Assembly: GCF_001644565.1 (NCBI RefSeq)
Contig: NZ_CP011387.1
Coordinates: 72,501-136,500, forward strand
Length of the DNA: 64,000 nucleotides
Direction of reading: 5' to 3'
Source: Deinococcus puniceus
Lineage (GTDB): Bacteria; Deinococcota; Deinococci; Deinococcales; Deinococcaceae
Translations under genes and position numbers: made by a program
Notes under the pieces: model-generated
Told to the model about the DNA's origin: nothing
Seen by the model: the letters and a program-made list of their open reading frames with translations, nothing else
The model's database searches: none
In this document: positions 56,859 through 64,000 of the stretch, piece by piece
Layout of the letters: the number at the start of each line of letters is the position of its first letter
Numbering within the stretch: the first letter of the stretch is position 1

Positions 56859-57554
56859 ATGAACTACCCAAGCCTTGTTTGGCACCTCAAGCGCACCGAG
56901 CTGTTTGCTGATCTTGAGCTGACCGAACTAGAGCGCGTGGCTGCCACGACGCCCTACCGTTCTTATCAGCCGGGTGAAGTGATTTACCGCATGGACGACC
57001 CTTCCGATGCGCTGTATTTCGTTCGCAGCGGCCTCGTGAAAATCAGCAAGCTGTTTCCGAACGGCAAGGAGGCCATTCTCGGCGTGATCGGGCAACACGA
57101 CACCTTTGGGGAATTGCTGCTGCAAGCCGATGAGCGCCGTCCCACACAGGCTGAAGCCCTAGAACGCACCACCCTGATCGTGCTGCCGCGCGGCGAGCTG
57201 CAAAAGCTGCTGAACAGCAAGCCCGAACTGGCTATGAAACTCATTCGCCTGATGGCCGCCCGGTTGTTTGAGGCCCAAAGCTGGACGGCTGCCGTCAGTG
57301 CCTACAGCGCCCCAGAGCGCGTGGCGAGCCTGCTGTACCGCCTTGCGCGGGAATTTGGCCGCCCACACGCACAAGGCGTGGAACTGGCCCTCAAGCTGAA
57401 CCAAGAAGATATTGCCCGCATGGTGGGGGCCACCCGCGAAACGGTGAGTCATTCTTTGGGCAAACTCAAGCAGGAAGGCGCGATCATGCGTGCCCGGACG
57501 CCTATCATCGTGCGGATGGAAGCCCTGAAACGCTACCTCGAACAGAGTAACTAA
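56859..57554 (+). CDS. Crp/Fnr-family transcriptional regulator
   Basis: A 231-residue protein with an N-terminal cyclic-nucleotide-binding beta-roll (ELERVAATTPYRSYQPGEVIYRMDDPSDALYFVRSGLVKI...GQHDTFGELLLQ) and a C-terminal helix-turn-helix (LNQEDIARMVGATRETVSHSLGKLKQEGAI). The ligand pocket lacks obvious Fnr cysteines, so cAMP or no ligand is more likely than an Fe-S cluster. It resembles the Deinococcus CRP homologue DdrI (DR0997) as I recall it; identity is not proven. TAAGGA precedes the ATG. Confidence 0.88.
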   Translation: MNYPSLVWHLKRTELFADLELTELERVAATTPYRSYQPGEVIYRMDDPSDALYFVRSGLVKISKLFPNGKEAILGVIGQHDTFGELLLQADERRPTQAEALERTTLIVLPRGELQKLLNSKPELAMKLIRLMAARLFEAQSWTAAVSAYSAPERVASLLYRLAREFGRPHAQGVELALKLNQEDIARMVGATRETVSHSLGKLKQEGAIMRARTPIIVRMEALKRYLEQSN

Positions 57555-57562
57555 GCTTTCCT

Positions 57563-58105
57563 ATGACAAACGGACGCATCCGGTGGGCTACCCCTGCCGA
57601 TGCGTCCGCTTTGGCTTGGGTACACGTGAGCAGTTGGCAAGACACCTACGCCGGATTGATGCCCGCCGAGTTTCTGGCAGGCATGACCGATGCCGCCGCA
57701 CAGGAACGCCGCCGCGTTTTCTGGGAAAGGCATGTGGGCAGCCCCGATCACGTGACGCTGGTGGCCGAACTTGGAGAAAAAGTGGTGGCCTTCGTCTCCG
57801 GCGGCCCTACAGCTGAGCGAGATCACCCCAGCTCTGACGCCGAACTCCATACCCTGTACGCCCTGCCACACGCCAAGGGCTTGGGCTTAGGCCGCCGCCT
57901 CACCGCTACGCTGGCCGAAGAATTGCAGGCACGCGGCTTCCAATCTCTGTTCCTCTGGGTGCTGGACGTCAATCCCACCCGCGCCTTCTACCTGCATTTG
58001 GGAGGGCGCGAGGCAGGAGAGAAGATCGAAACCATTCCCGGCGGAGAACTGCGTGAGATTCGGGTGGTCTGGGATGACTTGGGAACGTTGATTTCGAAAA
58101 GTTGA
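57563..58105 (+). CDS. GNAT-family N-acetyltransferase
   Basis: A 180-residue single-domain GNAT. It starts IRWATPADASALAWVHVSSWQDTYAGLMPAEFL and has the acetyl-CoA loop LPHAKGLGLGRRLTATLAEELQARG and a C-terminal LWVLDVNPTRAFYLHLGGREAGE. The substrate is unknown. The start is 8 bp after the Crp/Fnr stop, so the two probably share a transcript. The hairpin at 58125-58157 ends the unit. Confidence 0.88.
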   Translation: MTNGRIRWATPADASALAWVHVSSWQDTYAGLMPAEFLAGMTDAAAQERRRVFWERHVGSPDHVTLVAELGEKVVAFVSGGPTAERDHPSSDAELHTLYALPHAKGLGLGRRLTATLAEELQARGFQSLFLWVLDVNPTRAFYLHLGGREAGEKIETIPGGELREIRVVWDDLGTLISKS

Positions 58106-58124
58106 TTTCAGCCTAAAGCAATAG

Positions 58125-58157
58125 AAAGTGGCGGAGACTTGATAGCTCCGCCACTTT
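58125..58157. terminator. bidirectional terminator between GNAT and glmS
   Basis: AAAGTGGCGGAG pairs perfectly with CTCCGCCACTTT (58146-58157) across a 9-nt loop, with A- and T-rich flanks. It closes both the GNAT unit and the convergent glmS unit. Confidence 0.8.
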
Positions 58158-58183
58158 GTTTATTGTCTAACTTTTAGACTTGT

Positions 58184-60004
58184 TTACTCCACCGTCACAC
58201 TCTTAGCCAAGTTGCGGGGTTTATCCACGTCTTTGCCCAGCGCCGTTGCCGTGAAGTAGCTCAGCAGTTGCAGCGCCACCACGTTCACAATCGGGCTGAC
58301 CATTTCGTGAGCGCGGGGCACGTACAGCACGTCGTCGGCGTGTACAGCGTTGGCGGTATCGCCGTCGCTCAGGATGGCAATAACTTTGCCTGCCCGCGCC
58401 CGCACTTCCTGCAAGTTGCTGATGGTCTTTTCCAACAGGAAGCTCTCGGTGGCGATGACCACCACAGGCAGGTTTTCGTCGATCAGGGCAATCGGGCCGT
58501 GCTTCATCTCGCCCGCCGCGTAGCCTTCGGCGTGGATGTAGCTGATTTCCTTGAGCTTCAGCGCACCCTCAAGGGCAGTCGGGGCATTCACGCCGCGCCC
58601 AAGGAACAGGTAGTCGCGGGCATGGGCGTACTTCTCGGCCACTGCCTTGATGGCTTCCACGCGCTCCGGGGCCAAGGCTTCTTCCACGAGGCGCGGCAGT
58701 TCGCGGGCGGCGTGCAGCAGCTCTTTGGCCTGTTCGTCGGTCAGGGTGTTGCGGGCGCGGGCCAGCCACAGCGCCAGCATCAGCATGGCCGACACCTGCG
58801 CCGTGTACGCCTTGGTACTCGCTACGCCAATTTCGGGGCCAGCGTGGATGTAGAGCGTGTCGTCCAGTTCACGGGTCATAGAGCTGCCCTTGGCATTGAT
58901 GACGCCGAGGGTCTTCGCGCCGTGCTTCTTGGCTTCGCGCAGGGCTTCCAGCGTGTCAATCGTCTCGCCCGACTGAGACACCACGATGGCGAGGGTGTTC
59001 TCGCTGACCAGTGGCGAACGGTAACGGTATTCGCTCGCCACGTCCACTTCCACCGGAATCCGCGCCAGTTGCTCGATCAGGTATTCGCCCACCAATCCGG
59101 CGTAATAGGCCGTACCACACGCAATAATACTGATGCGCTTGAAGCTGGCCGGATCGAGGTTGATGTCCAGATTCACTTCGCCTGTTTCATCGTGCAGGCG
59201 GCCAATCAGGGTGTTGGTGAGGGCGGTGGGCTGCTCGTAGATTTCCTTGAGCATGTACGTGTCGTAGCCGCCCTTCTCGGCTGCTTCGGCGTCCCAGTCG
59301 ATATGCTCGATGTCGCGCTCGACGGGATTTCCGGCGAGGTCGGTAATGCGGAAGCCGTCGTCATGCAGCACTACCATATCGCCGTCGTGCAGGAAGACCA
59401 TCTTGCGCGTGTAGGGCAGCAGCGCGGGCACATCGGACGCGAGGAACATTTCGCCTTCGCCCACGCCCATGACCAGCGGGCTGACCGTGCGGGCCGCCAC
59501 GATTTCGCGGTGGTCTACGTGCGTCACCACGATGCCGTAAGCGCCGCGTACCTGTCCCAGCGCCGTCCGAACCGCTTCGTACAGGTCACCGGAGTAGGCT
59601 TCTTCGATCAGGTGGGCCAACACTTCGCTGTCGGTTTCGCTCTTAAAGCTGTGGCCGCGTTCCATCAGCCCCGCTTTCAGGGTCAGGTAGTTTTCAATGA
59701 TCCCGTTGTGAATGATCACGATGCGCCCGTCTTCGGTGGCGTGCGGGTGCGCGTTGGTGTCGTTGGGCAGGCCGTGCGTGGCCCAGCGCGTGTGCCCGAT
59801 GCCCAGCGTGCCTTCCAGCGGCTTGCCTTCCAGCAGCGTACTCAGGTTGGCGAGTTTGCCCGCCTTCTTCTTTACTTCTATGTGCGTGCCGTTGCGAATA
59901 GCCACGCCCGCGCTGTCGTAGCCGCGATATTCCAGTTTGGCGAGGCCCGAAATGAGAACGTCTTGCGCCTGCCGACTGCCGATATACCCTACGATTCCAC
60001 ACAT
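58184..60004 (-). CDS. glmS: glutamine-fructose-6-phosphate aminotransferase (isomerizing)
   Basis: Makes glucosamine-6-phosphate, the first step to UDP-GlcNAc and peptidoglycan. The 606-residue protein starts MCGIVGYIGSRQAQDVL, whose Cys2 is the glutaminase nucleophile. It has the N-terminal Ntn glutaminase domain with GHTRWATHG and EKGGYDTYMLKEI, and two SIS domains (ACGTAYYAGLVGEYL, SQSGETIDTLEALREAK). The start at 60004 is fixed by Cys2 and a GGAG ribosome-binding site. A self-cleaving glmS ribozyme lies in its 5' leader. Confidence 0.97.
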   Translation of the reverse strand: MCGIVGYIGSRQAQDVLISGLAKLEYRGYDSAGVAIRNGTHIEVKKKAGKLANLSTLLEGKPLEGTLGIGHTRWATHGLPNDTNAHPHATEDGRIVIIHNGIIENYLTLKAGLMERGHSFKSETDSEVLAHLIEEAYSGDLYEAVRTALGQVRGAYGIVVTHVDHREIVAARTVSPLVMGVGEGEMFLASDVPALLPYTRKMVFLHDGDMVVLHDDGFRITDLAGNPVERDIEHIDWDAEAAEKGGYDTYMLKEIYEQPTALTNTLIGRLHDETGEVNLDINLDPASFKRISIIACGTAYYAGLVGEYLIEQLARIPVEVDVASEYRYRSPLVSENTLAIVVSQSGETIDTLEALREAKKHGAKTLGVINAKGSSMTRELDDTLYIHAGPEIGVASTKAYTAQVSAMLMLALWLARARNTLTDEQAKELLHAARELPRLVEEALAPERVEAIKAVAEKYAHARDYLFLGRGVNAPTALEGALKLKEISYIHAEGYAAGEMKHGPIALIDENLPVVVIATESFLLEKTISNLQEVRARAGKVIAILSDGDTANAVHADDVLYVPRAHEMVSPIVNVVALQLLSYFTATALGKDVDKPRNLAKSVTVE

Positions 60005-60097
60005 AAGAACTCCGTCCCACACGGCGTACAAGCTGGTGGGGGTGTCTGCTTTGAATTGGATGCATGTTGCCGAACCTTATGTCTGCGTTGCCGCAGG

Positions 60098-60257
60098 GGT
60101 TATCGTCCGGGCTTCCCGTACCGACTGGTACGGCGGGTAGGCGCTCATGCTCGCCTGAGGGCATCCGCAGAAATCTCGCTGACCCTCACCTCGTTTCCCC
60201 ACCTGCCTAGTGTTCCCCGGCGTTCCCGAGTGTTGCCCGGCAGTGGGGCCTTGCGCT
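60098..60257 (-). ncRNA. glmS ribozyme (GlcN6P-dependent, Deinococcus-type variant)
   Basis: Read on the minus strand, the leader of glmS matches the glmS ribozyme plan. Cleavage would fall at A|GCGCAAGG (60257|60256). P1 (60248-60239 with 60207-60197, 10 bp and one bulge) encloses a long loop. AAACGAGG and GAGGG (60187-60183, pairing with CCCTC 60161-60157) follow, then GCGAGATTTCTGCGGATG. CGCA at 60255-60252 pairs with TGCG at 60169-60166, a covariant form of the usual CGCC/GGCG. P3 (AGGCG/CGCCT) and P4 (7-bp hairpin near 60133-60116) complete it. The Deinococcus-Thermus variant with extra stems is known. Confidence 0.85.
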
Positions 60258-60623
60258 GCCCTGTTGTTCCTTCGTGTAGACCCGACACCACAAGTCTGCC
60301 CCGCAGTGTAGCACCCCGCCTGAGCAAGGGGAGCAAGATACTCATTGTCGGGTGTAGAGGCGGGAGGCGGCTGGCCTGCCCCTCCTCCCTGACGATTGGC
60401 TCAAGCAGGGTGGGACAGCTTGCTGTGCCCGTGCGGGGGCTGCCTGATAGGATGTCGGCACGGCAGGCGGCCCGGCGCTGCAACTCCGCACTCTGGGGAA
60501 GCACCGCAGCCGGGCAAGACCGCAGCACGGGCGCTTTTGGCGCGTCAGAAGCAGGTGTTGTTCACGCAGGCCAGTTCCACACGCATACCCGATTCCCAAC
60601 CCCCACCAGTTAAGAGGACACCC
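60258..60623. other. divergent region between glmS and the FmdB-like gene
   Basis: It carries the 5' end of the glmS transcript and the promoter of the FmdB-HtrA unit (Shine-Dalgarno AAGAGGA just before 60624). No credible ORF is present; the long open frames across it are antisense to glmS. Confidence 0.4.
60305..60310 (-). promoter_or_regulatory. probable -10 box of glmS
   Basis: TACACT on the minus strand would start the glmS mRNA near 60298, about 40 nt before the ribozyme cleavage site. No clear -35 at the right spacing was found. Confidence 0.4.
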
Positions 60624-60890
60624 ATGCCGACGTACCTGTACAAAAACACCCTGACCGGAGAGGTCTACGAACTGCGCCAGAGCATGCGCGACGATGCTTA
60701 CACCACCCACCCTGAAACCGGCGTGGCCGTCAAGCGCATTCTGGCGCGGCCCAGCATCGCCTTTAAGGGCAGCGGCTTTTATGTCAACGATTCCCGCCCT
60801 GCTTCCGGTGGGGATTCGGGCAGTTCTTCCAGCAGCAGCGGTTCTTCCGAGAGTTCGGGGGGCAGCAAGGGCAAGAGCGGCGGCGAATGA
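60624..60890 (+). CDS. FmdB-like protein that lacks its zinc-ribbon cysteines
   Basis: An 88-residue protein starting MPTYLYKNTLTGEVYELRQS and ending in a Ser/Gly-rich tail. The order MPTYxY...VKRI...FKGSGFYVNDSR is the FmdB/CxxC_CXXC_SSSS pattern, but none of the four zinc-binding cysteines is present, so it cannot hold the usual zinc. The start follows AAGAGGA. Its stop overlaps the HtrA start (ATGA). It may have become a structural partner of the protease; that is inference. Confidence 0.75.
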   Translation: MPTYLYKNTLTGEVYELRQSMRDDAYTTHPETGVAVKRILARPSIAFKGSGFYVNDSRPASGGDSGSSSSSSGSSESSGGSKGKSGGE

Positions 60891-62113
60891 CCCCCCCTGG
60901 CACGCCCCGGCCCCCAGAGGCGGCAGAGGTTCAGGCGGAGGTTCCGGCGACTGGAACGCCTGCCAAACCTACGCGGCCCAAGCGCCCGCTGATGCCAGCA
61001 TTGAACCAAGTAGGGTTGAATAAACCCGTGCTGGCCGCCCTGTTGCTGCTGTCGGCGGCGGTGGCGGGCGCGTATGTCACGGGGCGCGTCACGGCCCAGC
61101 GAGCCCTCGTCACGTCCGATGAAATCAATACCGTCGAAGTGGTGCAGAAATCTATTCAGGCAGTGGTGCGCGTGGATTCGCGGCTCCGCAAGGAATTTCT
61201 GCAACCCGGCGACGATCCTATAGAGGTGGGCACCGGGTTCTTCTACAAAAAAGACCTGATCGTGACCAACTACCACGTCATTCAGTATCAGGAATCGGTG
61301 AGCGTGACGCTGTCGAACGGGCGGCGCGTGAACGCCAGAATTGAAGGCGTAGACCCCGGCATAGACATTGCCATCTTGCGCGTCACGGGCGTTACGGCCC
61401 CCAAAACCTTGAGCTTCGGTCAAAGCGCCCGCTTGATTCCCGGCCAAAAACTGATCAGCATCGGGACGCCGCTCCGCATTCAAAACTTCGTGGGCGCAGG
61501 CATCTTCAGCGTGATGGTCAGCCCGCGAGACGTGCCGCGCAACGACAATCTGGGATCGGAAATCGGGCAGTACATTTCTACGACCACCAGCATCCAGCCG
61601 GGCAACAGCGGCGGCCCTATCCTCGATTCTCGCGGCGCGGTGGTGGGTGTGGCCGACCTGAACGCGGCCCCCAGCGGCCTGATTCCCGGCACCATCGGCA
61701 TCGCCATTCCCGGCGATCTGGTCAAGCAAAGTCTGGACGATCTGGAGAAAATCGGTGTGCCTCAGCGCGGCACTCTGGGCGTGACCTTGGTGGATCTGGA
61801 AACCCTCGACCCGGCCCTGCGGAGCTTGGCGGGCCTGAACAGCAGCGAGGGCGCACTGGTAGACGAAGTGCCCGCCGGAAGCGCCGCCGCACGGGCCGCC
61901 CTGCGCGGTTCACTCCGCAACAGCAAGGATCAGTTTTTGGCTCCCCTCGGAGACATCATCGTGGCAGTAGACGGCCAACGGGTGCAAAACTCGTTTGACG
62001 TGATCCGCATCGTGGCGGCCAAACGGCCCGGCCAAACGGTCACTTTGCGGCTGTGGCGCAACAAGAAGAGTGTAGACGTGAAGGTAACGCTGCTGCGGCG
62101 CACGCTGCAATAA
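60887..62113 (+). CDS. HtrA/DegP-type serine protease with PDZ domain
   Basis: A 408-residue envelope protease. An N-terminal cytoplasmic Pro-rich tail (1-45) precedes one membrane helix (47-66), so the enzyme faces outward. The chymotrypsin-fold catalytic triad is visible: TNYHVI (His130), GIDIAIL (Asp160) and QPGNSGGP (Ser241). A PDZ domain follows (about 285-395; GTLGVTLVDLETLDP.., DIIVAVDGQRVQNSFDVIRIV). It handles misfolded envelope proteins. It is coupled to the FmdB-like gene by a 4-nt overlap. Confidence 0.92.
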   Translation: MTPPGTPRPPEAAEVQAEVPATGTPAKPTRPKRPLMPALNQVGLNKPVLAALLLLSAAVAGAYVTGRVTAQRALVTSDEINTVEVVQKSIQAVVRVDSRLRKEFLQPGDDPIEVGTGFFYKKDLIVTNYHVIQYQESVSVTLSNGRRVNARIEGVDPGIDIAILRVTGVTAPKTLSFGQSARLIPGQKLISIGTPLRIQNFVGAGIFSVMVSPRDVPRNDNLGSEIGQYISTTTSIQPGNSGGPILDSRGAVVGVADLNAAPSGLIPGTIGIAIPGDLVKQSLDDLEKIGVPQRGTLGVTLVDLETLDPALRSLAGLNSSEGALVDEVPAGSAAARAALRGSLRNSKDQFLAPLGDIIVAVDGQRVQNSFDVIRIVAAKRPGQTVTLRLWRNKKSVDVKVTLLRRTLQ

Positions 62114-62199
62114 ACCAGCAGAGCAGAAAACTCTACCCCCATCGCCGCCGCGCCCCCTCTCACTCTATCCGGCGCAGCGGCGCTATCATTCCCCCCGTC

Positions 62200-62811
62200 A
62201 TGTACTTGGTCATAGAAGGCCCCATCGGGGTGGGAAAAACCAGCCTCGCGGGGCGGCTGGCTGCCCGTTACGGCGCAGACCTGAATCTGGAAATCGTAGA
62301 AGAGAACCCGTTCTTGGCGCGGTTTTACGAAGACCCCGCCGCCTACTCTTTTCAAGTGCAGGTGTTCTTTTTGCTCTCGCGCTTCAAGCAGCTCAGTACA
62401 CTGGCCCAGCCCGGTCTCTGGAGCGGCAACGTGGTCAGCGACTACCTGTTCGCCAAAGATTTTATTTTCGCGGCCATGAACCTCAAAGACGCCGAATTTT
62501 CCCTCTACGAAGACCTGTATTCGCACCTGTCGCCGCGCCTGCCCACGCCCGATCTGGTGGTGTACCTGCGGGCAGACACCGATTTGCTGCTGCGGCGCAT
62601 AGAACAGCGTGGGCGGCCCTTCGAGCGCGATATGCAGGCCGCGTACTTGGCCGACCTGACCGCCCGCTACGACGAATATTTCCGCACCTATCCCCATCCC
62701 CTGCTGACGGTGGACGCCAGCGGCTACGATTTTGTGGGCAAAGAGGCCGACGAGCAGGCCATCGTAGAGCAGATTGAGGCGGCTTTAGCAGCGGCGAGCG
62801 CGGCAGATTGA
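62200..62811 (+). CDS. deoxynucleoside kinase
   Basis: A 203-residue P-loop kinase that phosphorylates deoxynucleosides for salvage. It starts MYLVIEGPIGVGKTSLAGRLAARYG and has the ATP loop GPIGVGKT (7-14), NPFLARFYEDPAAYSFQVQVFFL and a DRY-like loop (SDYLFAKDFIFA) plus the lid RIEQRGRPFERDM. The neighbouring gene encodes a second member, the paired arrangement of dCK/dGK in Gram-positives. Base specificity cannot be read. The start at 62200 is set by the family N-terminus, with TATCAT 10 nt upstream. Confidence 0.88.
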   Translation: MYLVIEGPIGVGKTSLAGRLAARYGADLNLEIVEENPFLARFYEDPAAYSFQVQVFFLLSRFKQLSTLAQPGLWSGNVVSDYLFAKDFIFAAMNLKDAEFSLYEDLYSHLSPRLPTPDLVVYLRADTDLLLRRIEQRGRPFERDMQAAYLADLTARYDEYFRTYPHPLLTVDASGYDFVGKEADEQAIVEQIEAALAAASAAD

Positions 62812-62821
62812 TGAGGGACGG

Positions 62822-62895
62822 AACGTGGTTAGGGGATCGTGGATCGTGGGTTTTGGAGAGTGTTTTTTCTACGATCTACACTCCACGATTCGTTT
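62822..62895. repeat. GTGGATCGTGG hairpin repeat between the kinases
   Basis: GTGGATCGTGG pairs with CTACGATCTAC (two G:T pairs) across a T-rich loop, in the 100-bp gap between the two deoxynucleoside kinase genes. This is the same family as 4560-4618 and 10573-10615. Confidence 0.5.
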
Positions 62896-62915
62896 TTCAG
62901 CGGCGGATTCGCTAG

Positions 62916-63539
62916 ATGTACGTCGCCGTTTCAGGCAACATCGGCAGCGGCAAAAGCACCCTCACCCGGATGCTGGCTGACCGCTACGGCCTGCGCCCCG
63001 TGTACGAGCCATACACCGATAATCCGTATCTGGAAGACTTTTACCGCGATATGCGGCGCTATTCCTTCCATTCTCAGGTGTATTTCCTCAGCCGCCGCCT
63101 AGAGCAACACCTGAATTTGGTGACTGGGGCGCGGTACGTCATTCAAGACCGCACCGTGTTCGAGGACGCCAACATTTTTGCCCGCAACCTGTACGAGTCG
63201 GGCCAGATGGAAGACCGGGATTGGGCCACTTACCGGGGGCTGTACGAGGGGATTTTGCCTGCTCTGCGCCTCCCTGATCTGCTGATTCATATTGATGCCA
63301 GCCTGCCCACCCTGCAAAGCCGGATTGCCCAGCGGGGCCGCAGCTACGAGCAAACTATTCCCGAAGCCTATTTGGGCGGATTAAACCGCTTGTACGACGA
63401 CTGGGTAGCGAGTTTCGACGCCTGCCCGGTGGTACGCGTGCCCGGCGATCAATTGGACTTTGTGCAAGACCCCGCCGCCTTTCAGTGGGTCTGTGACCGC
63501 GTGCAGGCGTTCGGGTTCGGGCTGCCGCTCTTGCGGTAG
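62916..63539 (+). CDS. deoxynucleoside kinase (second copy)
   Basis: A 207-residue kinase starting MYVAVSGNIGSGKSTLTRMLADRYG with the P-loop GNIGSGKST (7-15). It has DNPYLEDFYRDMRRYSFHSQVYFLSRR, the DRTVFEDANIFA motif and the lid IAQRGRSYEQTIPEAYL, in the deoxyadenosine/deoxyguanosine kinase style. It is related to the upstream kinase and may prefer the other bases, giving a salvage pair useful for dNTP supply during DNA repair. It starts 104 bp downstream, with a repeat in the gap. Confidence 0.9.
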   Translation: MYVAVSGNIGSGKSTLTRMLADRYGLRPVYEPYTDNPYLEDFYRDMRRYSFHSQVYFLSRRLEQHLNLVTGARYVIQDRTVFEDANIFARNLYESGQMEDRDWATYRGLYEGILPALRLPDLLIHIDASLPTLQSRIAQRGRSYEQTIPEAYLGGLNRLYDDWVASFDACPVVRVPGDQLDFVQDPAAFQWVCDRVQAFGFGLPLLR

Positions 63540-63551
63540 GGTGCAGGCAGT

Positions 63552-64000
63552 ATGGGTCTAGATGTGATCATTGTTGTGGAACGTCGCCGGACTGATGGGC
63601 GCTGGGAACGGGCGGAGGAGTTGGTTCCCAATGATTATCGCTCGTGGCTTGCCGAGGACTATCCCGATTTGGGCATCTCGCAGGCAGACCTGCTCCATAA
63701 CACATGGACTTTCTATCCCCGCGATCAGTGGCTGATGAACGTAGAATGGCCTACTCGTCGTTCAGTGCCTGATGACATGAGTCGTGAGGCCAGAGAGGCG
63801 CTCATCTTTTTCACCACTGATAAGAAAGCAGACCAGATGCTCTTGCTCCGTGATCTTGAAGAGACAGATTGGGAAGCTTGCTGGGACGGTTGGAGATGGA
63901 CGCATATTGACGACGAAAAGAAACAAGAATGGCTGGGATACTTGCTGTATGTCAGATCGGCTGTTTTAGACAAACTGCGCCCGCTGGGTGGCCTCGATGA
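63552..64000 (+). CDS. hypothetical protein, cut by the right edge
   Basis: An open frame of 149 codons starting MGLDVIIVVERRRTDGRWER runs to the end of the window without a stop, so the C-terminus is missing. The sequence is acidic and Trp/Asp-rich (WRWTHIDDEKKQEWLGYLLY), with no signal peptide or membrane segment. I do not recognise the family. Its base composition is poorer in GC than that of its neighbours. The start is 12 bp after the kinase stop. Confidence 0.6.
   Translation, partial: MGLDVIIVVERRRTDGRWERAEELVPNDYRSWLAEDYPDLGISQADLLHNTWTFYPRDQWLMNVEWPTRRSVPDDMSREAREALIFFTTDKKADQMLLLRDLEETDWEACWDGWRWTHIDDEKKQEWLGYLLYVRSAVLDKLRPLGGLD

Noticed and set aside
58268..60613. 781-codon plus-strand frame opposite glmS
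   Set aside because: Antisense shadow of a fully recognised glmS gene and its ribozyme; composition rich in His/Arg/Gly, no family motif.

Overview
The window comes from a Deinococcus chromosome and spans the replication origin. Supporting signs are: a GC-rich genome; dnaA and dnaN separated by an array of DnaA boxes; an mnmG - small ORF - rsmG - parA - parB partition cluster; a YpdA-type bacillithiol disulfide reductase; a glmS mRNA with a ribozyme leader of the variant type known from Deinococcus-Thermus; and many genes with a TANNNT -10 box 6-7 nt before the start codon, the hallmark of the leaderless mRNAs common in this genus. No rRNA, tRNA, prophage or CRISPR array was found.

Layout. 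1-7 kb: luxS, lspA, rpmB, a GlsB/YeaQ-type membrane protein, thrC-thrB and an MMPL/RND exporter. 7-18 kb: an APH-like kinase, small membrane proteins, a CDP-alcohol phosphatidyltransferase, DUF2270 and LtrA membrane proteins, a GH130 enzyme, an MBL-fold hydrolase, holB, a metallophosphoesterase, dprA and an epimerase. 19-26.6 kb: dnaA, oriC, dnaN, eno, pyk, a second DnaA-box cluster and tyrS with a long structured leader. 27-36 kb: a double-GNAT protein, truA, a LysM/M23 hydrolase, a TPR protein with a C-terminal SARP-like domain, fumC, ypdA and a VanW protein. 36.5-41.2 kb (minus strand): mnmG, two parS-like repeats, a LAGLIDADG-like gene, rsmG, parA and parB. 41-48.5 kb: a class V aminotransferase, a 2-oxoacid dehydrogenase E1alpha-E1beta-E2 cluster and an SDR oxidoreductase. 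48.7-58 kb: tkt, pdxY, an IS630 element, a peptidoglycan-binding protein, an HTH protein, an acyl-CoA dehydrogenase, a Crp/Fnr regulator and a GNAT. 58-64 kb: glmS with its ribozyme, an FmdB-like protein, an HtrA protease, two deoxynucleoside kinases and a hypothetical gene cut by the right edge.

The strongest non-coding signals are the origin, whose unwinding region has the Bacillus plan (paired boxes, GC cluster, six DnaA-trios, AT-rich DUE); six further DnaA-box-like sites 4.4 kb away; the glmS ribozyme; two parS-like repeats beside a LAGLIDADG-like gene; and an IS630 copy inserted just upstream of the pdxY -10 box. dnaA itself most plausibly starts at an ATT codon. Two families of short hairpin-forming repeats lie between genes and in places supply stop codons and C-termini.
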